Source: Sphingomonas sp. ERG5 (GTDB lineage Bacteria > Pseudomonadota > Alphaproteobacteria > Sphingomonadales > Sphingomonadaceae). Taken from it: a stretch of DNA of 64,000 nucleotides. The notes beneath the pieces were generated by a model. It had not been told where the DNA came from. It saw only the letters and a list, made by a program, of their open reading frames with translations, and searched no databases. The position numbers and the translations under genes are program-made. Position 1 is the stretch's first letter. Each line of letters begins with the position of its first letter. This document shows, piece after piece, positions 20,214 to 29,980 of this stretch. Location of the stretch: positions 186,001 to 250,000 of the forward strand of contig NZ_JSXI01000018.1 in NCBI RefSeq assembly GCF_000803065.1, written 5' to 3'.

Positions 20214-21005
20214 ATGCGCGTCTCTCCATCCGATATTGCCTTTGCCGACCGTCTCGCCGATGCGGCGGGCGCGGCGATCCGTCCCTATTTCCGTGAGCCT
20301 CACGGCCTGGAGGCGAAGGCCGATGCCTCGCCGGTCACGCTGGCCGATCGCGCCGCCGAACGCGCGATGCGCGCGCTGATCGAAGCCGCCTATCCCGACG
20401 ATGCGATCATCGGTGAGGAATATGGCGTGCGGGAAGGCACCAGCGGCCGCGCCTGGGTGCTCGATCCGATCGACGGGACGCGCGCGTTCATTTCCGGCCG
20501 GCCGATCTTCGGCACGCTGATCGCCCTGGTCGTCGATGGCTGGCCGGTGATGGGTGTGCTCGACCAGCCGATCCTCAAGGAGCGCTGGCTTGGGGTGGTT
20601 GGGCGGCCAACCCTGTTCAACGGCCAGCCGGCCCGGACGCGGCGTTGTCCCGATCTTGCCCAGGCTTTGCTGGCGACCACGTCGCCCGCCTTGTTCGACG
20701 ATGGCCAGCTCCATGCTTTCGAGCATCTCGAAGCCGGGGTGATGAGCACGGTGCTGGGCGGCGACTGTTATAATTATGGCGGTGTCGCCAGCGGCTGGCT
20801 CGATGTGGTGGTCGAGGCGGGGTTGAAGCTGCACGACTTCGCCGCGCTGGTGCCGATCGTCGAGGGGGCGGGCGGGCGGATGTGCGACTGGTCGGGCGAC
20901 CCGCTGACCGCCGACAGCATCGGCGAGGTGATCGCGGAGGGCGATCCGGCCCGGGTCGAGGAAATTCTCGAAGCGCTGGGGTGCCGGGGGCATGAGCATG
21001 GCTAG
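20214..21005 (+). CDS. hisN: Histidinol-phosphatase, inositol monophosphatase family
   Basis: The product is 263 residues with the family metal motifs: GEEYG near residue 64, WVLDPIDGTRAF near 79-90 and AGLKLHDFAALVPIVEGAGG near 201. The FISGRPIFGTLIAL segment is typical of the HisN branch, which removes phosphate from histidinol phosphate in histidine synthesis. An inositol monophosphatase on another sugar phosphate is possible. Confidence 0.88.
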   Translation: MRVSPSDIAFADRLADAAGAAIRPYFREPHGLEAKADASPVTLADRAAERAMRALIEAAYPDDAIIGEEYGVREGTSGRAWVLDPIDGTRAFISGRPIFGTLIALVVDGWPVMGVLDQPILKERWLGVVGRPTLFNGQPARTRRCPDLAQALLATTSPALFDDGQLHAFEHLEAGVMSTVLGGDCYNYGGVASGWLDVVVEAGLKLHDFAALVPIVEGAGGRMCDWSGDPLTADSIGEVIAEGDPARVEEILEALGCRGHEHG

Positions 21006-21159
21006 GTGATGTCGCTCGCCGGGGAAATGAATCTTCCTGATGGTTGCATTTGCGACGACTCCCCGGTATGCGCCCGCCTTTCGCGAGTAAGAGGAACTGC
21101 CCGGCCGGTATGGGCTGCCGTGGCTGTTCATAAATCGTCGCGTTTATAAGGAGACGAAA

Positions 21160-21363
21160 ATGCCCAAACTCAAGACGAAGAGCGGCGTCAAAAAGCGCTT
21201 CAAGCTCACTGCTACTGGTTTGTTGAAGCACGGCGTTGCCGGCAAGCGTCACCGCCTGCTGCATCACAACGGCAAATATATCCGCCAGAATCGCGGCACC
21301 AAGGTGCTGTCCAAGGCCGATACGGCAACGGTTAAGGCCTGGGCGCCTTACGGTCTCGGTTGA
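21160..21363 (+). CDS. rpmI: Ribosomal protein bL35
   Basis: The product is 67 residues, normal for bL35: MPKLKTKSGVKKRF at the start and LSKADTATVKAWAPYGLG at the end. AAGGAG lies before the ATG. It is 17 bases upstream of rplT as in most bacteria; infC is not adjacent. A promoter must lie in 21006-21159, but no unambiguous -35/-10 pair was found. Confidence 0.97.
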   Translation: MPKLKTKSGVKKRFKLTATGLLKHGVAGKRHRLLHHNGKYIRQNRGTKVLSKADTATVKAWAPYGLG

Positions 21364-21380
21364 GCGGAAGGAATTAGAGA

Positions 21381-21746
21381 ATGGCACGCGTCAAACGGGG
21401 TGTAACCACCCACGCCAAGCACAAGCGGGTACTTGAACAGGCGAAGGGCTTTTACGGCCGTCGCAAGAACACGATCCGTATCGCCCGTCAGGCCGTCGAA
21501 AAGGCCGGACAATACGCCTATCGCGACCGCAAGGTTAAGAAGCGTTCGTTCCGCGCCCTGTGGATTCAGCGCATCAACGCGGCCGTCCGCGTCGAAGGCC
21601 TGACCTATGGCACGTTCATGCACGGCCTGAAGCTCGCTGGCGTCGATCTCGACCGCAAGGTCCTGGCCGACATCGCGATGCACGAAGGTGCGGCGTTTAG
21701 CGCCATCATCGCTCAGGCGAAGGCGGCTCTGCCCCAGGCCGCCTGA
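21381..21746 (+). CDS. rplT: Ribosomal protein bL20
   Basis: The product is 121 residues: [18 protein letters not shown] at the start, [20 protein letters not shown] in the middle, as in all bL20 proteins. It binds 23S rRNA early in large-subunit assembly and usually represses its own operon. A terminator follows at 21771-21804. Confidence 0.98.
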   Translation: MARVKRGVTTHAKHKRVLEQAKGFYGRRKNTIRIARQAVEKAGQYAYRDRKVKKRSFRALWIQRINAAVRVEGLTYGTFMHGLKLAGVDLDRKVLADIAMHEGAAFSAIIAQAKAALPQAA

Positions 21747-21770
21747 GGCGACCTGTAGCGACCGAATTTG

Positions 21771-21804
21771 GGGCGCGGGAGGCTATGCTTCCCGCGCCCT
21801 TTTC
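21771..21804 (+). terminator. Rho-independent terminator after rplT
   Basis: A perfect 10-bp stem, GGGCGCGGGA (21771-21780) with TCCCGCGCCC (21790-21799), has a 9-base loop and a T run at 21801-21804. It ends the rpmI-rplT transcript and lies just before the GNAT gene. Confidence 0.9.
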
Positions 21805-21821
21805 GTTGGAATTCGAGGTTC

Positions 21822-22319
21822 ATGATCACACTTCACGCCATGACCGACGCTGATTTCGCCTGGCTGCTGGGCGAAACGCCGATTCGCCCTCATGCGCTGA
21901 CTCAGTGCGAAGGCGGCATCGGCCCGGTCGAGGTGACGGCGCTGATGCGCGACGTGACCCGGCGAGTCGTCGCCACCACCGATCGGCCGGTGGCGTGGAT
22001 GATCGCCGATGGCGACGAAGTGGTCGGCATGGCCAGCTTCACCAGACAGGCGGCCGATGGTCGTTATGAAATCGGCTATGGTATCGCCCCGACACGCGAA
22101 GGGCGCGGCGTGATGACGCGCGCGATCGCGGCATTGCTGCCGCTGCTGCGTGCCGATGGCCATTCCGGCTTGACCGCCGAGACCAGCGTGGACAATCCGG
22201 GATCGCAGCGCGTGCTCGACAAGAACGGCTTCGTTCGAACCGGCACGCGTGACGATCCCGAAGACGGCGCGCTCATCACCTGGGCGATCGACCTGACCAG
22301 CAACGGAAGACCAGTATGA
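21822..22319 (+). CDS. GNAT-family N-acetyltransferase
   Basis: The product is 165 residues from ATG 21822 (GAGG six bases upstream); the frame further upstream crosses the rplT terminator and is rejected. It has VVGMASFTR, then [21 protein letters not shown] with the acetyl-CoA loop, and [19 protein letters not shown], as in RimJ/RimL-like acetyltransferases. Its stop overlaps the pheS ATG (ATGA), so the two are translated together. Confidence 0.88.
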   Translation: MITLHAMTDADFAWLLGETPIRPHALTQCEGGIGPVEVTALMRDVTRRVVATTDRPVAWMIADGDEVVGMASFTRQAADGRYEIGYGIAPTREGRGVMTRAIAALLPLLRADGHSGLTAETSVDNPGSQRVLDKNGFVRTGTRDDPEDGALITWAIDLTSNGRPV

Positions 22320-23401
22320 CCGATCTCGACCAGATGCAGGGCGACCTATTGGCCGCGATTCAGGTTGCCGATGGCCTGGATGGCCTCGAATCAGTGCGCG
22401 TCAGCGCGCTTGGCAAGCAGGGCTCGGTCACGGCTCTGCTCAAGACGCTGGGCGGCATGTCGCCCGATGAGCGGCTGGTGCAGGGCCCGCGAATCCAGGG
22501 GCTGCGCGAGGCGGTGACCACCGCTTTGGCCGAGCGCAAGGCGCTGCTCGAACGCGCCGAGCTCGACGCGCGGCTGGCGCGCGAGACGATCGACATGACC
22601 TTGCCGGCCGATGTGCTGCCGGCGGGCACGATCCATCCGGTCAGCCAGGTGATGGACGAGCTGGCGGAAATCTTCGCCGATCTCGGTTTCGCGGTCGCGA
22701 CGGGTCCGGAGATCGAGGACGACTGGTATAATTTCAGCGCGCTCAACATTCCAGAAACGCATCCGGCGCGGGCGATGCACGACACCTTCTATTTCCCCGA
22801 GGGCGGCGAGGGGGAGAAAAAGATGCTCCTGCGCACGCATACCTCACCGGTGCAGATCCGCGCGATGCAGGCGGCGGGCGGCGACAAGCCGATCCGCATC
22901 ATTGCACCCGGCCGCACCTATCGCTCGGACAGCGACGCCACGCACACGCCGATGTTCCATCAGATCGAAGGACTGGTGATCGACAAGGGCATCACGCTCG
23001 GCCATCTCAAATGGACGCTGGAGACTTTCCTGCGTGCCTTTTTCGAACGCGATGACGTCGTGCTGCGGCTGCGCCCGAGCTACTTCCCCTTCACCGAACC
23101 CTCGGCGGAGGTCGATGTCGGTTACAGCCTGGTCAATGGCAAGCGCGTGATCGGCGGTTCGGACGGCTGGATGGAAGTGCTGGGCAGCGGCATGGTCCAC
23201 CGCAAGGTGATCGCCGCCGGCGGCTATGATCCTGACCAGTGGCAGGGCTTTGCGTTCGGCTGCGGTATCGACCGGCTGGCGATGCTCAAATACGGCATGG
23301 ACGATCTGCGCGCCTTTTTCGACGGCGATGCGCGCTGGTTGAAGCATTATGGATTCTCGGCGCTGGACGTACCCACGCTGAGCGGGGGAGTCGGCGCATG
23401 A
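22316..23401 (+). CDS. pheS: Phenylalanine-tRNA ligase alpha subunit
   Basis: The product is 361 residues, typical of PheS. Class II motifs are present: [20 protein letters not shown] (about 103-122), [14 protein letters not shown] and the final [20 protein letters not shown]. It charges tRNA-Phe as part of the alpha2beta2 enzyme. It overlaps the gene before it and pheT after it by four bases each. Confidence 0.98.
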   Translation: MTDLDQMQGDLLAAIQVADGLDGLESVRVSALGKQGSVTALLKTLGGMSPDERLVQGPRIQGLREAVTTALAERKALLERAELDARLARETIDMTLPADVLPAGTIHPVSQVMDELAEIFADLGFAVATGPEIEDDWYNFSALNIPETHPARAMHDTFYFPEGGEGEKKMLLRTHTSPVQIRAMQAAGGDKPIRIIAPGRTYRSDSDATHTPMFHQIEGLVIDKGITLGHLKWTLETFLRAFFERDDVVLRLRPSYFPFTEPSAEVDVGYSLVNGKRVIGGSDGWMEVLGSGMVHRKVIAAGGYDPDQWQGFAFGCGIDRLAMLKYGMDDLRAFFDGDARWLKHYGFSALDVPTLSGGVGA

Positions 23402-25761
23402 AGTTCACCCTGACCTGGTTGCACGAGCATCTCGACACCAATGCCTCGCTCGACGCGATCGTCGAGGCGCTGACGCGTGTCGGCCTTGAAGTCGAAGGCG
23501 TGGAGAATCCGGGCGAGAAACTCGCCGCATTCAAGGTCGCAAAAGTGCTGAGCGCCGAGCGTCATCCGCAGGCCGACAAGCTCCAGGTGCTGTCGGTCGA
23601 TGCCGGTGACGGCCCGATGCAGGTGGTGTGCGGTGCGCCCAATGCGCGCGAAGGACTGGTCGGCGTGTTCGGCGCCCCCGGCGCCTATGTGCCGGGCAGC
23701 GACATTACGCTGAAGGTCGCGGAGATTCGCGGCGTGGTGTCGAACGGCATGATGTGCTCGACGCGGGAGCTGGAATTGGGCGACGATCATGACGGGATCA
23801 TCGAGCTGCCGGCCGATGCGCCGGTCGGCACGCCCTATCCCGATTATGCCGGGCTCAACGATCCGGTGATCGATGTCAGCGTCACGCCTAACAAGCAGGA
23901 TTGCATGGGCGTGCGCGGCATTGCCCGCGATCTTGCGGCGGCGGGCCTGGGCACGCTCAAGCCATTGAAGGTCGATGCAGTGACCGGCACCGGCGAAGGA
24001 CCGCAGGTCGGCACCGACGATCCCGAAGCCTGCCCCGCATTCTTCGGTCAATCGGTGTCGGGCGTGACCAATGGCGCGGCGCCGGCCTGGATGCAGGCGC
24101 GATTGAAGGCGATCGGACAGAAGCCGATCTCGGCTCTGGTCGACATCACCAATTATGTGATGTTCGATCTCGGCCGGCCGCTGCACGTCTATGACCGCGC
24201 CACGCTGACCGGCAGACTGGTGGCGCGCAAGGCGCGTGACGGCGAGCAGGTGCTGGCGCTCAACGGCAAGACCTATACGCTCGACGCGACCATGACGGTG
24301 ATCGCCGATGAGGCGCAGGTGCATGATATTGGCGGCATCATGGGCGGCGAACATTCGGGCGCGTCGGACACCACGACCGACGTGCTGATCGAATGCGCCT
24401 ATTTCGATCCCGACCATATCGCCCGCACCGGGCAGAAGCTCGGCCTGACCAGCGATGCGCGGCAGCGCTTCGAGCGCGGCGTCGATCCGGCGTTCCTCGA
24501 TGACGGCATCGCCATTGCCGCGCGGCTGATCACCGAGATTTGCGGCGGGACCGCAAGCCAGGTGACGCGTGCCGGCACGCCGCCGGTCGAGGCGCGGAGC
24601 ATCGCCTATGATCCGGCGCGCGCGGAAACGCTTGGCGGTCTTGCGGTCGCACCTGATCGGCAAAAGGCGATCCTCGAAAGCCTCGGCTTCACCGTCTCGC
24701 CCGACTGGCAGGTCGGCGTGCCGAGCTGGCGTCGCGATGTGGAGGGCTATCCCGACCTGGTCGAGGAAGTGATCCGCATCGAGGGTATCGACAATGTTCC
24801 CTCGACCCCACTGGAGCGCCTGCCCGGCGTGGCCAAGCCGACCGCCACGCCCGAGCAGAAGCTCGAGCGCCGCGTCCGTCGTGCCGCCGCCGCGCGTGGC
24901 CTCGATGAAGCGGTAACGTGGAGCTTCCTGTCCGAAGCCGAGGCCGCGCCGTTCGGTGGTGGCAGATGGAGCCTGGCCAATCCGATCAGCGAAGACCTGA
25001 AGGTGATGCGGCCGACCCTGCTTGCCGGACTGTTGTCGGCGACGGCGCGTAACCTCAAGCGCGGGCAGCAGAGCGTGCGCCTGTTCGAGGTCGGGCGGCG
25101 CTACCTTGCCGATGCCGAGCGGCCGACCTTGGGCGTGATCCTCGCCGGCAATGCGCGTCCCCGCGGCTGGCGTGGTGGCAAGGCAGCCGGTTTCGACGCG
25201 TTCGATGCCAAGGCCGAGGCGCTGGCACTACTCGTCGCGGCGGGTGCCCCGGTCGACAATCTGCAGGTCTTCGGAGAGGCAGGCGATGCCTGGCATCCCG
25301 GCCAGTCCGGCACGCTTCGGCTCGGGCCGAAAACGGTGCTGGCCGCGTTCGGCATGGTTCATCCGATCGTACTCAAGGCCTTCGACCTCGACGGTGCGGT
25401 CGCCGGGGTGGAACTGTATCTCGACGCGATCCCGCCGAAGCGCGCGACCGGCTTCATGCGCCCGGCCTATGCACCGCCTGCGCTGCAGGCCGTGACGCGC
25501 GATTTCGCTTTCCTCGTCCCGGCCGATCTTGCCGCCGATGCGCTGGTCCGTGCCGTGAAGGGCGCCGACAAGGCAGCGATCACCGCGGCGCGGCTGTTCG
25601 ACGTCTTCACCGGCGCCGGCGTCGAGGACGGCAAGAAGAGCCTGGCGGTCGAAATCACGCTGCAGCCGAGCGCGAAGAGCTTCACCGATGAGGAGTTGAA
25701 GGCGGTCGCCGACAAGGTCGTCGCGGCGTCGGCGAAGCTTGGAGGGGTCCTGCGAGGGTGA
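23398..25761 (+). CDS. pheT: Phenylalanine-tRNA ligase beta subunit
   Basis: The product is 787 residues, usual for PheT, starting [19 protein letters not shown] at the ATG that overlaps the pheS stop. The N-terminal tRNA-binding domain (residues about 40-150), the B3/B4 editing part and the C-terminal FDX-ACB domain ([18 protein letters not shown] onward) are all in place. No frame damage is seen. Confidence 0.98.
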   Translation: MKFTLTWLHEHLDTNASLDAIVEALTRVGLEVEGVENPGEKLAAFKVAKVLSAERHPQADKLQVLSVDAGDGPMQVVCGAPNAREGLVGVFGAPGAYVPGSDITLKVAEIRGVVSNGMMCSTRELELGDDHDGIIELPADAPVGTPYPDYAGLNDPVIDVSVTPNKQDCMGVRGIARDLAAAGLGTLKPLKVDAVTGTGEGPQVGTDDPEACPAFFGQSVSGVTNGAAPAWMQARLKAIGQKPISALVDITNYVMFDLGRPLHVYDRATLTGRLVARKARDGEQVLALNGKTYTLDATMTVIADEAQVHDIGGIMGGEHSGASDTTTDVLIECAYFDPDHIARTGQKLGLTSDARQRFERGVDPAFLDDGIAIAARLITEICGGTASQVTRAGTPPVEARSIAYDPARAETLGGLAVAPDRQKAILESLGFTVSPDWQVGVPSWRRDVEGYPDLVEEVIRIEGIDNVPSTPLERLPGVAKPTATPEQKLERRVRRAAAARGLDEAVTWSFLSEAEAAPFGGGRWSLANPISEDLKVMRPTLLAGLLSATARNLKRGQQSVRLFEVGRRYLADAERPTLGVILAGNARPRGWRGGKAAGFDAFDAKAEALALLVAAGAPVDNLQVFGEAGDAWHPGQSGTLRLGPKTVLAAFGMVHPIVLKAFDLDGAVAGVELYLDAIPPKRATGFMRPAYAPPALQAVTRDFAFLVPADLAADALVRAVKGADKAAITAARLFDVFTGAGVEDGKKSLAVEITLQPSAKSFTDEELKAVADKVVAASAKLGGVLRG

Positions 25762-25772
25762 GCCGTCAGTTT

Positions 25773-25843
25773 CCGTTCGTGTCGAGCGACGTCGAGACAC
25801 GGATAGCGGGGACTGGCTGCTCGACTTCGCTCGACGCGAACGG
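25773..25843. repeat. Imperfect palindrome between pheT and the epimerase gene
   Basis: Arms CCGTTCGTGTCGAGCGACGT (from 25773) and the reverse complement of the arm ending at 25843 agree at about 22 of 24 positions. Half of a similar unit, CTCGACTGCGCTCGAAACGA, occurs at 55865-55889 upstream of rpoN. This is a REP-like family; the copy could also form a terminator-like hairpin after pheT. Confidence 0.7.
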
Positions 25844-25857
25844 ATAAGGTGTGGAGT

Positions 25858-26739
25858 ATGGCTGAAACCACACTTGTTCAAATCGCCAGCGACGGCCTCT
25901 CCGCCGCGATCGATCCCTATGGCGCGGAACTGACCTGGCTGCGCGATGCCGAAGGGCGCGACCTGATGACTGATGCCGATCCGGCGTTCTGGACCGGGCG
26001 AGCGCCGATCCTGTTCCCGATCGTCGGGCGGGTGAGCGACGATGTCATCCGGCTCGATGGTATCGAATACCCGATGCCCAAACACGGTTTCGCGCGGCGC
26101 ACCGAGTTTGCCGTGGTTCGACAGGAAGCGTCGCGGGCAACCTTCCGGCTGGTCGACAGCAGCGAGACACAGGATAATTATCCGTTCCACTTTCTGCTCG
26201 AACTCGATTTCGTGCTGACTGGGACGGTGCTGACCATGACCGCGCGGATCGGCAATACGGGCGATGTGGCGATGCCCGCCAGCTTTGGTTGGCACCCCGC
26301 CTTTGCCTGGCCGTTGCCCTATGGCGTGGACCGTGCCGATCACCGCATCCGGTTCGAGCGGGACGAGCCAGGACAGTTGAAGCAGATCACCGAGGGCGGC
26401 TTCATCGCGACCGAGGAGCGGCCGTCGCCGGTCGAGGGCGATACGCTTGTCCTGCGCGATGCGCTGTTCGAGCATGATGCGCTGGTGTGGAATCCCGTGC
26501 GGTCGCAGCGGTTGAGCTATGGCGGTTCGACCGGCCCGACGCTCGACATCGAATTCCCCGATACGCCGATGCTTGGCATCTGGACCAAGCCGGGCGCGCA
26601 TCATGTCTGTGTCGAACCGTGGCACGGCATCGCCGATCCGGAAGGCTATGCCGGCGATTTCCGCGCCAAGCGGGGCATATTCGAGCTCGCGCCGGGCGAA
26701 GAGCGGCAGATCGTGCTGCGCGTGACACTGGTGTCCTGA
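25858..26739 (+). CDS. Aldose-1-epimerase-like protein
   Basis: The product is 293 residues from ATG 25858 (AGGTGTGGAG upstream). It has the galactose mutarotase-type strands: AAIDPYGAELTWLRD, GRAPILFPIVGRV, YPMPKHGFARRTEF with the active-site His, FGWHPAFAWP with the second His, and CVEPWHGIADPEG near the end. It probably interconverts sugar anomers; the LACX-like subgroup is a good match, substrate unknown. Confidence 0.88.
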   Translation: MAETTLVQIASDGLSAAIDPYGAELTWLRDAEGRDLMTDADPAFWTGRAPILFPIVGRVSDDVIRLDGIEYPMPKHGFARRTEFAVVRQEASRATFRLVDSSETQDNYPFHFLLELDFVLTGTVLTMTARIGNTGDVAMPASFGWHPAFAWPLPYGVDRADHRIRFERDEPGQLKQITEGGFIATEERPSPVEGDTLVLRDALFEHDALVWNPVRSQRLSYGGSTGPTLDIEFPDTPMLGIWTKPGAHHVCVEPWHGIADPEGYAGDFRAKRGIFELAPGEERQIVLRVTLVS

Positions 26740-26786
26740 ATCATCGTCTCTCGACTTCACGCGGGGCCAGCGGGTAGGGGATCGCG

Positions 26787-28370
26787 ATGACGACCCCTTT
26801 CGACCATATTTCCGACCGGCGTACTTTTGCGATTATTTCGCATCCCGACGCCGGCAAGACCACATTGACCGAGAAATTGCTCTATTTCGGTGGCGCGATC
26901 CATCTCGCCGGCGAAGTGAAGGCGCGCGGGCAGAACCGGCGCGCCCGCTCCGACTGGATGAAGATCGAGCAGCAGCGCGGCATTTCGGTCACCTCGTCAG
27001 TGATGACCTTCGAAAAGGATGGCCTTACCTTCAACCTGCTCGATACGCCGGGCCATGAAGACTTTTCCGAAGATACGTATCGCACCCTGACCGCGGTCGA
27101 TTCCGCGGTGATGGTGATCGACGCGGCGCGCGGCATCGAAGCGCAGACGCGCAAATTGTTCGAAGTGTGCCGGCTGCGTTCGGTGCCGATCATCACTTTC
27201 GTCAACAAGGTCGATCGCGAGGGCCGTCCGCCGTTCGAGCTGCTCGACGAGATTGCCGACATGCTCGCGCTCGACGTCACGCCGATGAGCTGGCCGGTCG
27301 GCATGGGCAGCGATTTCGAGGGCGTGTACGATCTCCACGCCAACACGCTGAGCCAGCCCGAAGGGCCGTCGCGTGAATTCATGGGCAAGGCGGTCGCGTT
27401 TACCGGGCTCGACGATCCGGCGCTGGCGAAGACCATTTCCGGGCCCGGCCTCGCGACGCTGCGTGACGAGGCGGAGCTGGCAATGGGCGGCTATGGCGCG
27501 TTCGATGTCGAAGCCTATCGTGCCGGCGACCAGACGCCGGTCTATTTCGGATCGGCGTTGAAGGATTTCGGCGTTGCCGAACTGATCGCCGCGCTCGGCA
27601 CGCATGCGCCGGGCCCGCGTCCGCAACCGGCCGAGCCCGCGCCGGTTCTGCCAAGCCGTGCCGACGTCACTGGCTTCATCTTCAAGGTCCAGGCCAATAT
27701 GGACCCCAATCACCGCGACCGTATCGCGTTCATGCGGTTGTGCTCGGGCACCTTCAAACGCGGCATGAAACTGACCCCGACCGGGCATGGCAAGCCAATC
27801 GCGGTGCATTCGCCGATCCTGTTCTTCGCGCAGAATCGCGAACTCGCCGATGAGGCGTTCCCGGGCGACATCATCGGCATTCCCAACCATGGCACGCTCA
27901 GGGTCGGCGATACGATGAGCGAGCGCGCCGATGTGCGCTTTACCGGCCTGCCCAATTTCGCGCCCGAAATCCTGCGCCGTGTCGCGCTGAAGGACCCGAC
28001 CAAGACCAAGCAGCTGCGCAAGGCCCTGGACGACATGGCCGAGGAGGGCGTGACTCAGGTCTTCTATCCCGAGATCGGGTCGAACTGGATCATCGGCGTG
28101 GTCGGCCAGTTGCAGCTCGAAGTGCTACTCAGCCGGCTCGAGGCGGAATATAAGGTCGATGCCGGGCTGGAAATGGCGCCGTTCGACACCGCGCGCTGGG
28201 TCTCGGCGGAAAATCCGGCCGACCTCAAGGCGTTCATGGACGTCAATCGCAACGCGATGGCCAAGGACCGCGATGGCAATCCGGTCTATCTCGCCAAGAC
28301 CGCCTGGGACGTGGGCTATGTGTCGGACCGCTATCCCAAGGTAAAATTCGCCGCGACGCGCGAACGTTAG
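26787..28370 (+). CDS. prfC: Peptide chain release factor 3
   Basis: The product is 527 residues, standard for RF3, a GTPase that recycles RF1 and RF2. G1 is HPDAGKTTL (near residue 19), G3 is DTPGHEDF and G4 is FVNKVDRE. The ending KVKFAATRER is intact. GGGGATCGCG precedes the ATG. It converges on the MFS gene across a spacer with two palindromes. Confidence 0.97.
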   Translation: MTTPFDHISDRRTFAIISHPDAGKTTLTEKLLYFGGAIHLAGEVKARGQNRRARSDWMKIEQQRGISVTSSVMTFEKDGLTFNLLDTPGHEDFSEDTYRTLTAVDSAVMVIDAARGIEAQTRKLFEVCRLRSVPIITFVNKVDREGRPPFELLDEIADMLALDVTPMSWPVGMGSDFEGVYDLHANTLSQPEGPSREFMGKAVAFTGLDDPALAKTISGPGLATLRDEAELAMGGYGAFDVEAYRAGDQTPVYFGSALKDFGVAELIAALGTHAPGPRPQPAEPAPVLPSRADVTGFIFKVQANMDPNHRDRIAFMRLCSGTFKRGMKLTPTGHGKPIAVHSPILFFAQNRELADEAFPGDIIGIPNHGTLRVGDTMSERADVRFTGLPNFAPEILRRVALKDPTKTKQLRKALDDMAEEGVTQVFYPEIGSNWIIGVVGQLQLEVLLSRLEAEYKVDAGLEMAPFDTARWVSAENPADLKAFMDVNRNAMAKDRDGNPVYLAKTAWDVGYVSDRYPKVKFAATRER

Positions 28371-28433
28371 GAAGGTCGTTCGCGCAGCGGCAATCCTGTT
28401 TTCGACGCTAAGAAAAAGCGCGCCGGGATAAGT

Positions 28434-28564
28434 CCGGCAGCGATGCTATGCCCGACCCTGAGTGATCGTTGAATCGCTGCCGGCACAAGGGCTGTGGGAC
28501 GAGCAATTGCCGGTTTGAGAGGCAAATAGGGCGAGATATGTTACACCGATATGTAACATATCTC
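28434..28564. repeat. Two palindromes in the prfC-MFS convergent spacer
   Basis: CCGGCAGCGAT (28434-28444) pairs perfectly with ATCGCTGCCGG (28473-28483) across 28 bases. Next, GAGATATGTTACA (28533-28545) pairs perfectly with TGTAACATATCTC (28552-28564) across six bases. Neither has a T run, so they are not standard terminators. The spacer holds no gene. Confidence 0.8.
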
Positions 28565-28625
28565 TCCCACCGCCGTCTTGCTGAGCCGGTAATATATTTA
28601 TTATATTTCAGATGCTTAATATGAT

Positions 28626-29897
28626 CTAAGACGCCGCTGGCTCGTCCACCCAGTCCTTGCGCAGCGGCTTGACCGCCACAAAGGCGAGGACCGTCGCGAT
28701 CAGGTAGAAGCAAGCGACGATCACCGCCGAATAGCGCAGTGCCTCAGTCCCGAAACGCACGGTCAGCACGTCGGACAATGCGCCGATCGCGACCGATCCG
28801 ACGCCGAGGCCGATCAGATTGTTGATCAGCAGGAAGCTGGCCGATGCCGTCGCGCGCATATGCGGCGGCACCAGATGCTGGACCGCGGTCGTGATCGGCC
28901 CGAGCCACAGGATGTTGAGCGCATTGGGGATGAGGAAGAAGCACCAGGCGATCACCGGCGACGGCGACAGGAAGCCGGCGACGAACAGCGGCGCCGTGAT
29001 CAGCCAGGCGATCGCCGGCAGCTTGGCATAGGCGCCGCGATCGGCGCGCCCCATCCGGTCGGCGAGCACGCCGCCAAGGAACACGCCGCTGGCGCCGCCG
29101 ATGAGCAGCAATGAGGCAAAATAGAGCGCGGTGGTCTGCAGGTCGAAATGATAGCTGCGGATCAGCAGCGACGGCACCCAGAAGGCGAGCCCGTATCCGG
29201 CCAGGCTGCTCATCGAGGCGGCGAACGCCATCAGCCAGAAGCTCGGCTTGCGCGCGAGAATCGCGAACACCGCGCCCACTGGCGCACGTCCGGCGACCGG
29301 CGCGGCGCGCCTGGGCTCCTTGACCACCAGGCGGAAGATCGGGGCGATGACGACGCCGGCGATGCCGACGGCGATGAAGGCCGCGCGCCAGTCGACATAG
29401 GCGGCGATGAACGCGCCGATCAGCGTCCCCCCGGCAAGGCCGATTGGAATGCCCATCGAATAGATGCCGAGCGCGCGTGCACGGCGCTCCGGCGGGAAAT
29501 AATCGGCGATCAGCGCATAGGATGGCGCAACGCCGCCCGCTTCACCCACGCCGACACCGACGCGAAAGGCGAACAGGTGCCAGAAACTGGTCGCCACGCC
29601 GCACAGGGCGGTGAACAGGCTCCACACTGTCAGGCTGATGGTGATCACCCAGGAACGGCTGGTACGGTCGGCGATCAGCGCGAGCGGGATGGCCAAAGTG
29701 GAATAGAGCAGAGCGAAGGCCGGCCCGCCGAGCAGCCCCATTTGCGTATCGGTCAGCCCGAGCTCGGCCTTGATCGGCTGCACCAGGATGCCGAGGATCT
29801 GCCGGTCGAGGAAATTGAAGGTGTAGACGAGCAGCAGCATCGCCAGCACGAGGGCGGGATAGCGGCTGGAGGCAGGTGCGGGGGCTGTCGGCATCAT
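28626..29897 (-). CDS. MFS transporter, spinster-like
   Basis: The product is 423 residues with 12 predicted membrane segments. The first begins ALVLAMLLLVYTFNFLDRQI, a signature of the spinster-like MFS branch, and the loop between helices 2 and 3 reads ALIADRTSRSW. The gene lies 83 bases downstream of the TonB-dependent receptor on the same strand, so both may move one substrate across the two membranes. Substrate unknown. Confidence 0.9.
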   Translation of the reverse strand: MMPTAPAPASSRYPALVLAMLLLVYTFNFLDRQILGILVQPIKAELGLTDTQMGLLGGPAFALLYSTLAIPLALIADRTSRSWVITISLTVWSLFTALCGVATSFWHLFAFRVGVGVGEAGGVAPSYALIADYFPPERRARALGIYSMGIPIGLAGGTLIGAFIAAYVDWRAAFIAVGIAGVVIAPIFRLVVKEPRRAAPVAGRAPVGAVFAILARKPSFWLMAFAASMSSLAGYGLAFWVPSLLIRSYHFDLQTTALYFASLLLIGGASGVFLGGVLADRMGRADRGAYAKLPAIAWLITAPLFVAGFLSPSPVIAWCFFLIPNALNILWLGPITTAVQHLVPPHMRATASASFLLINNLIGLGVGSVAIGALSDVLTVRFGTEALRYSAVIVACFYLIATVLAFVAVKPLRKDWVDEPAAS

Positions 29898-29980
29898 CTG
29901 TCCCTGAAACGAGAGGACCGGAGGCTCGGGGTTTTCGAGCGTCCGGTCCAGCGTTCTTTTGTCGGTGTCGGTCCGTACTT

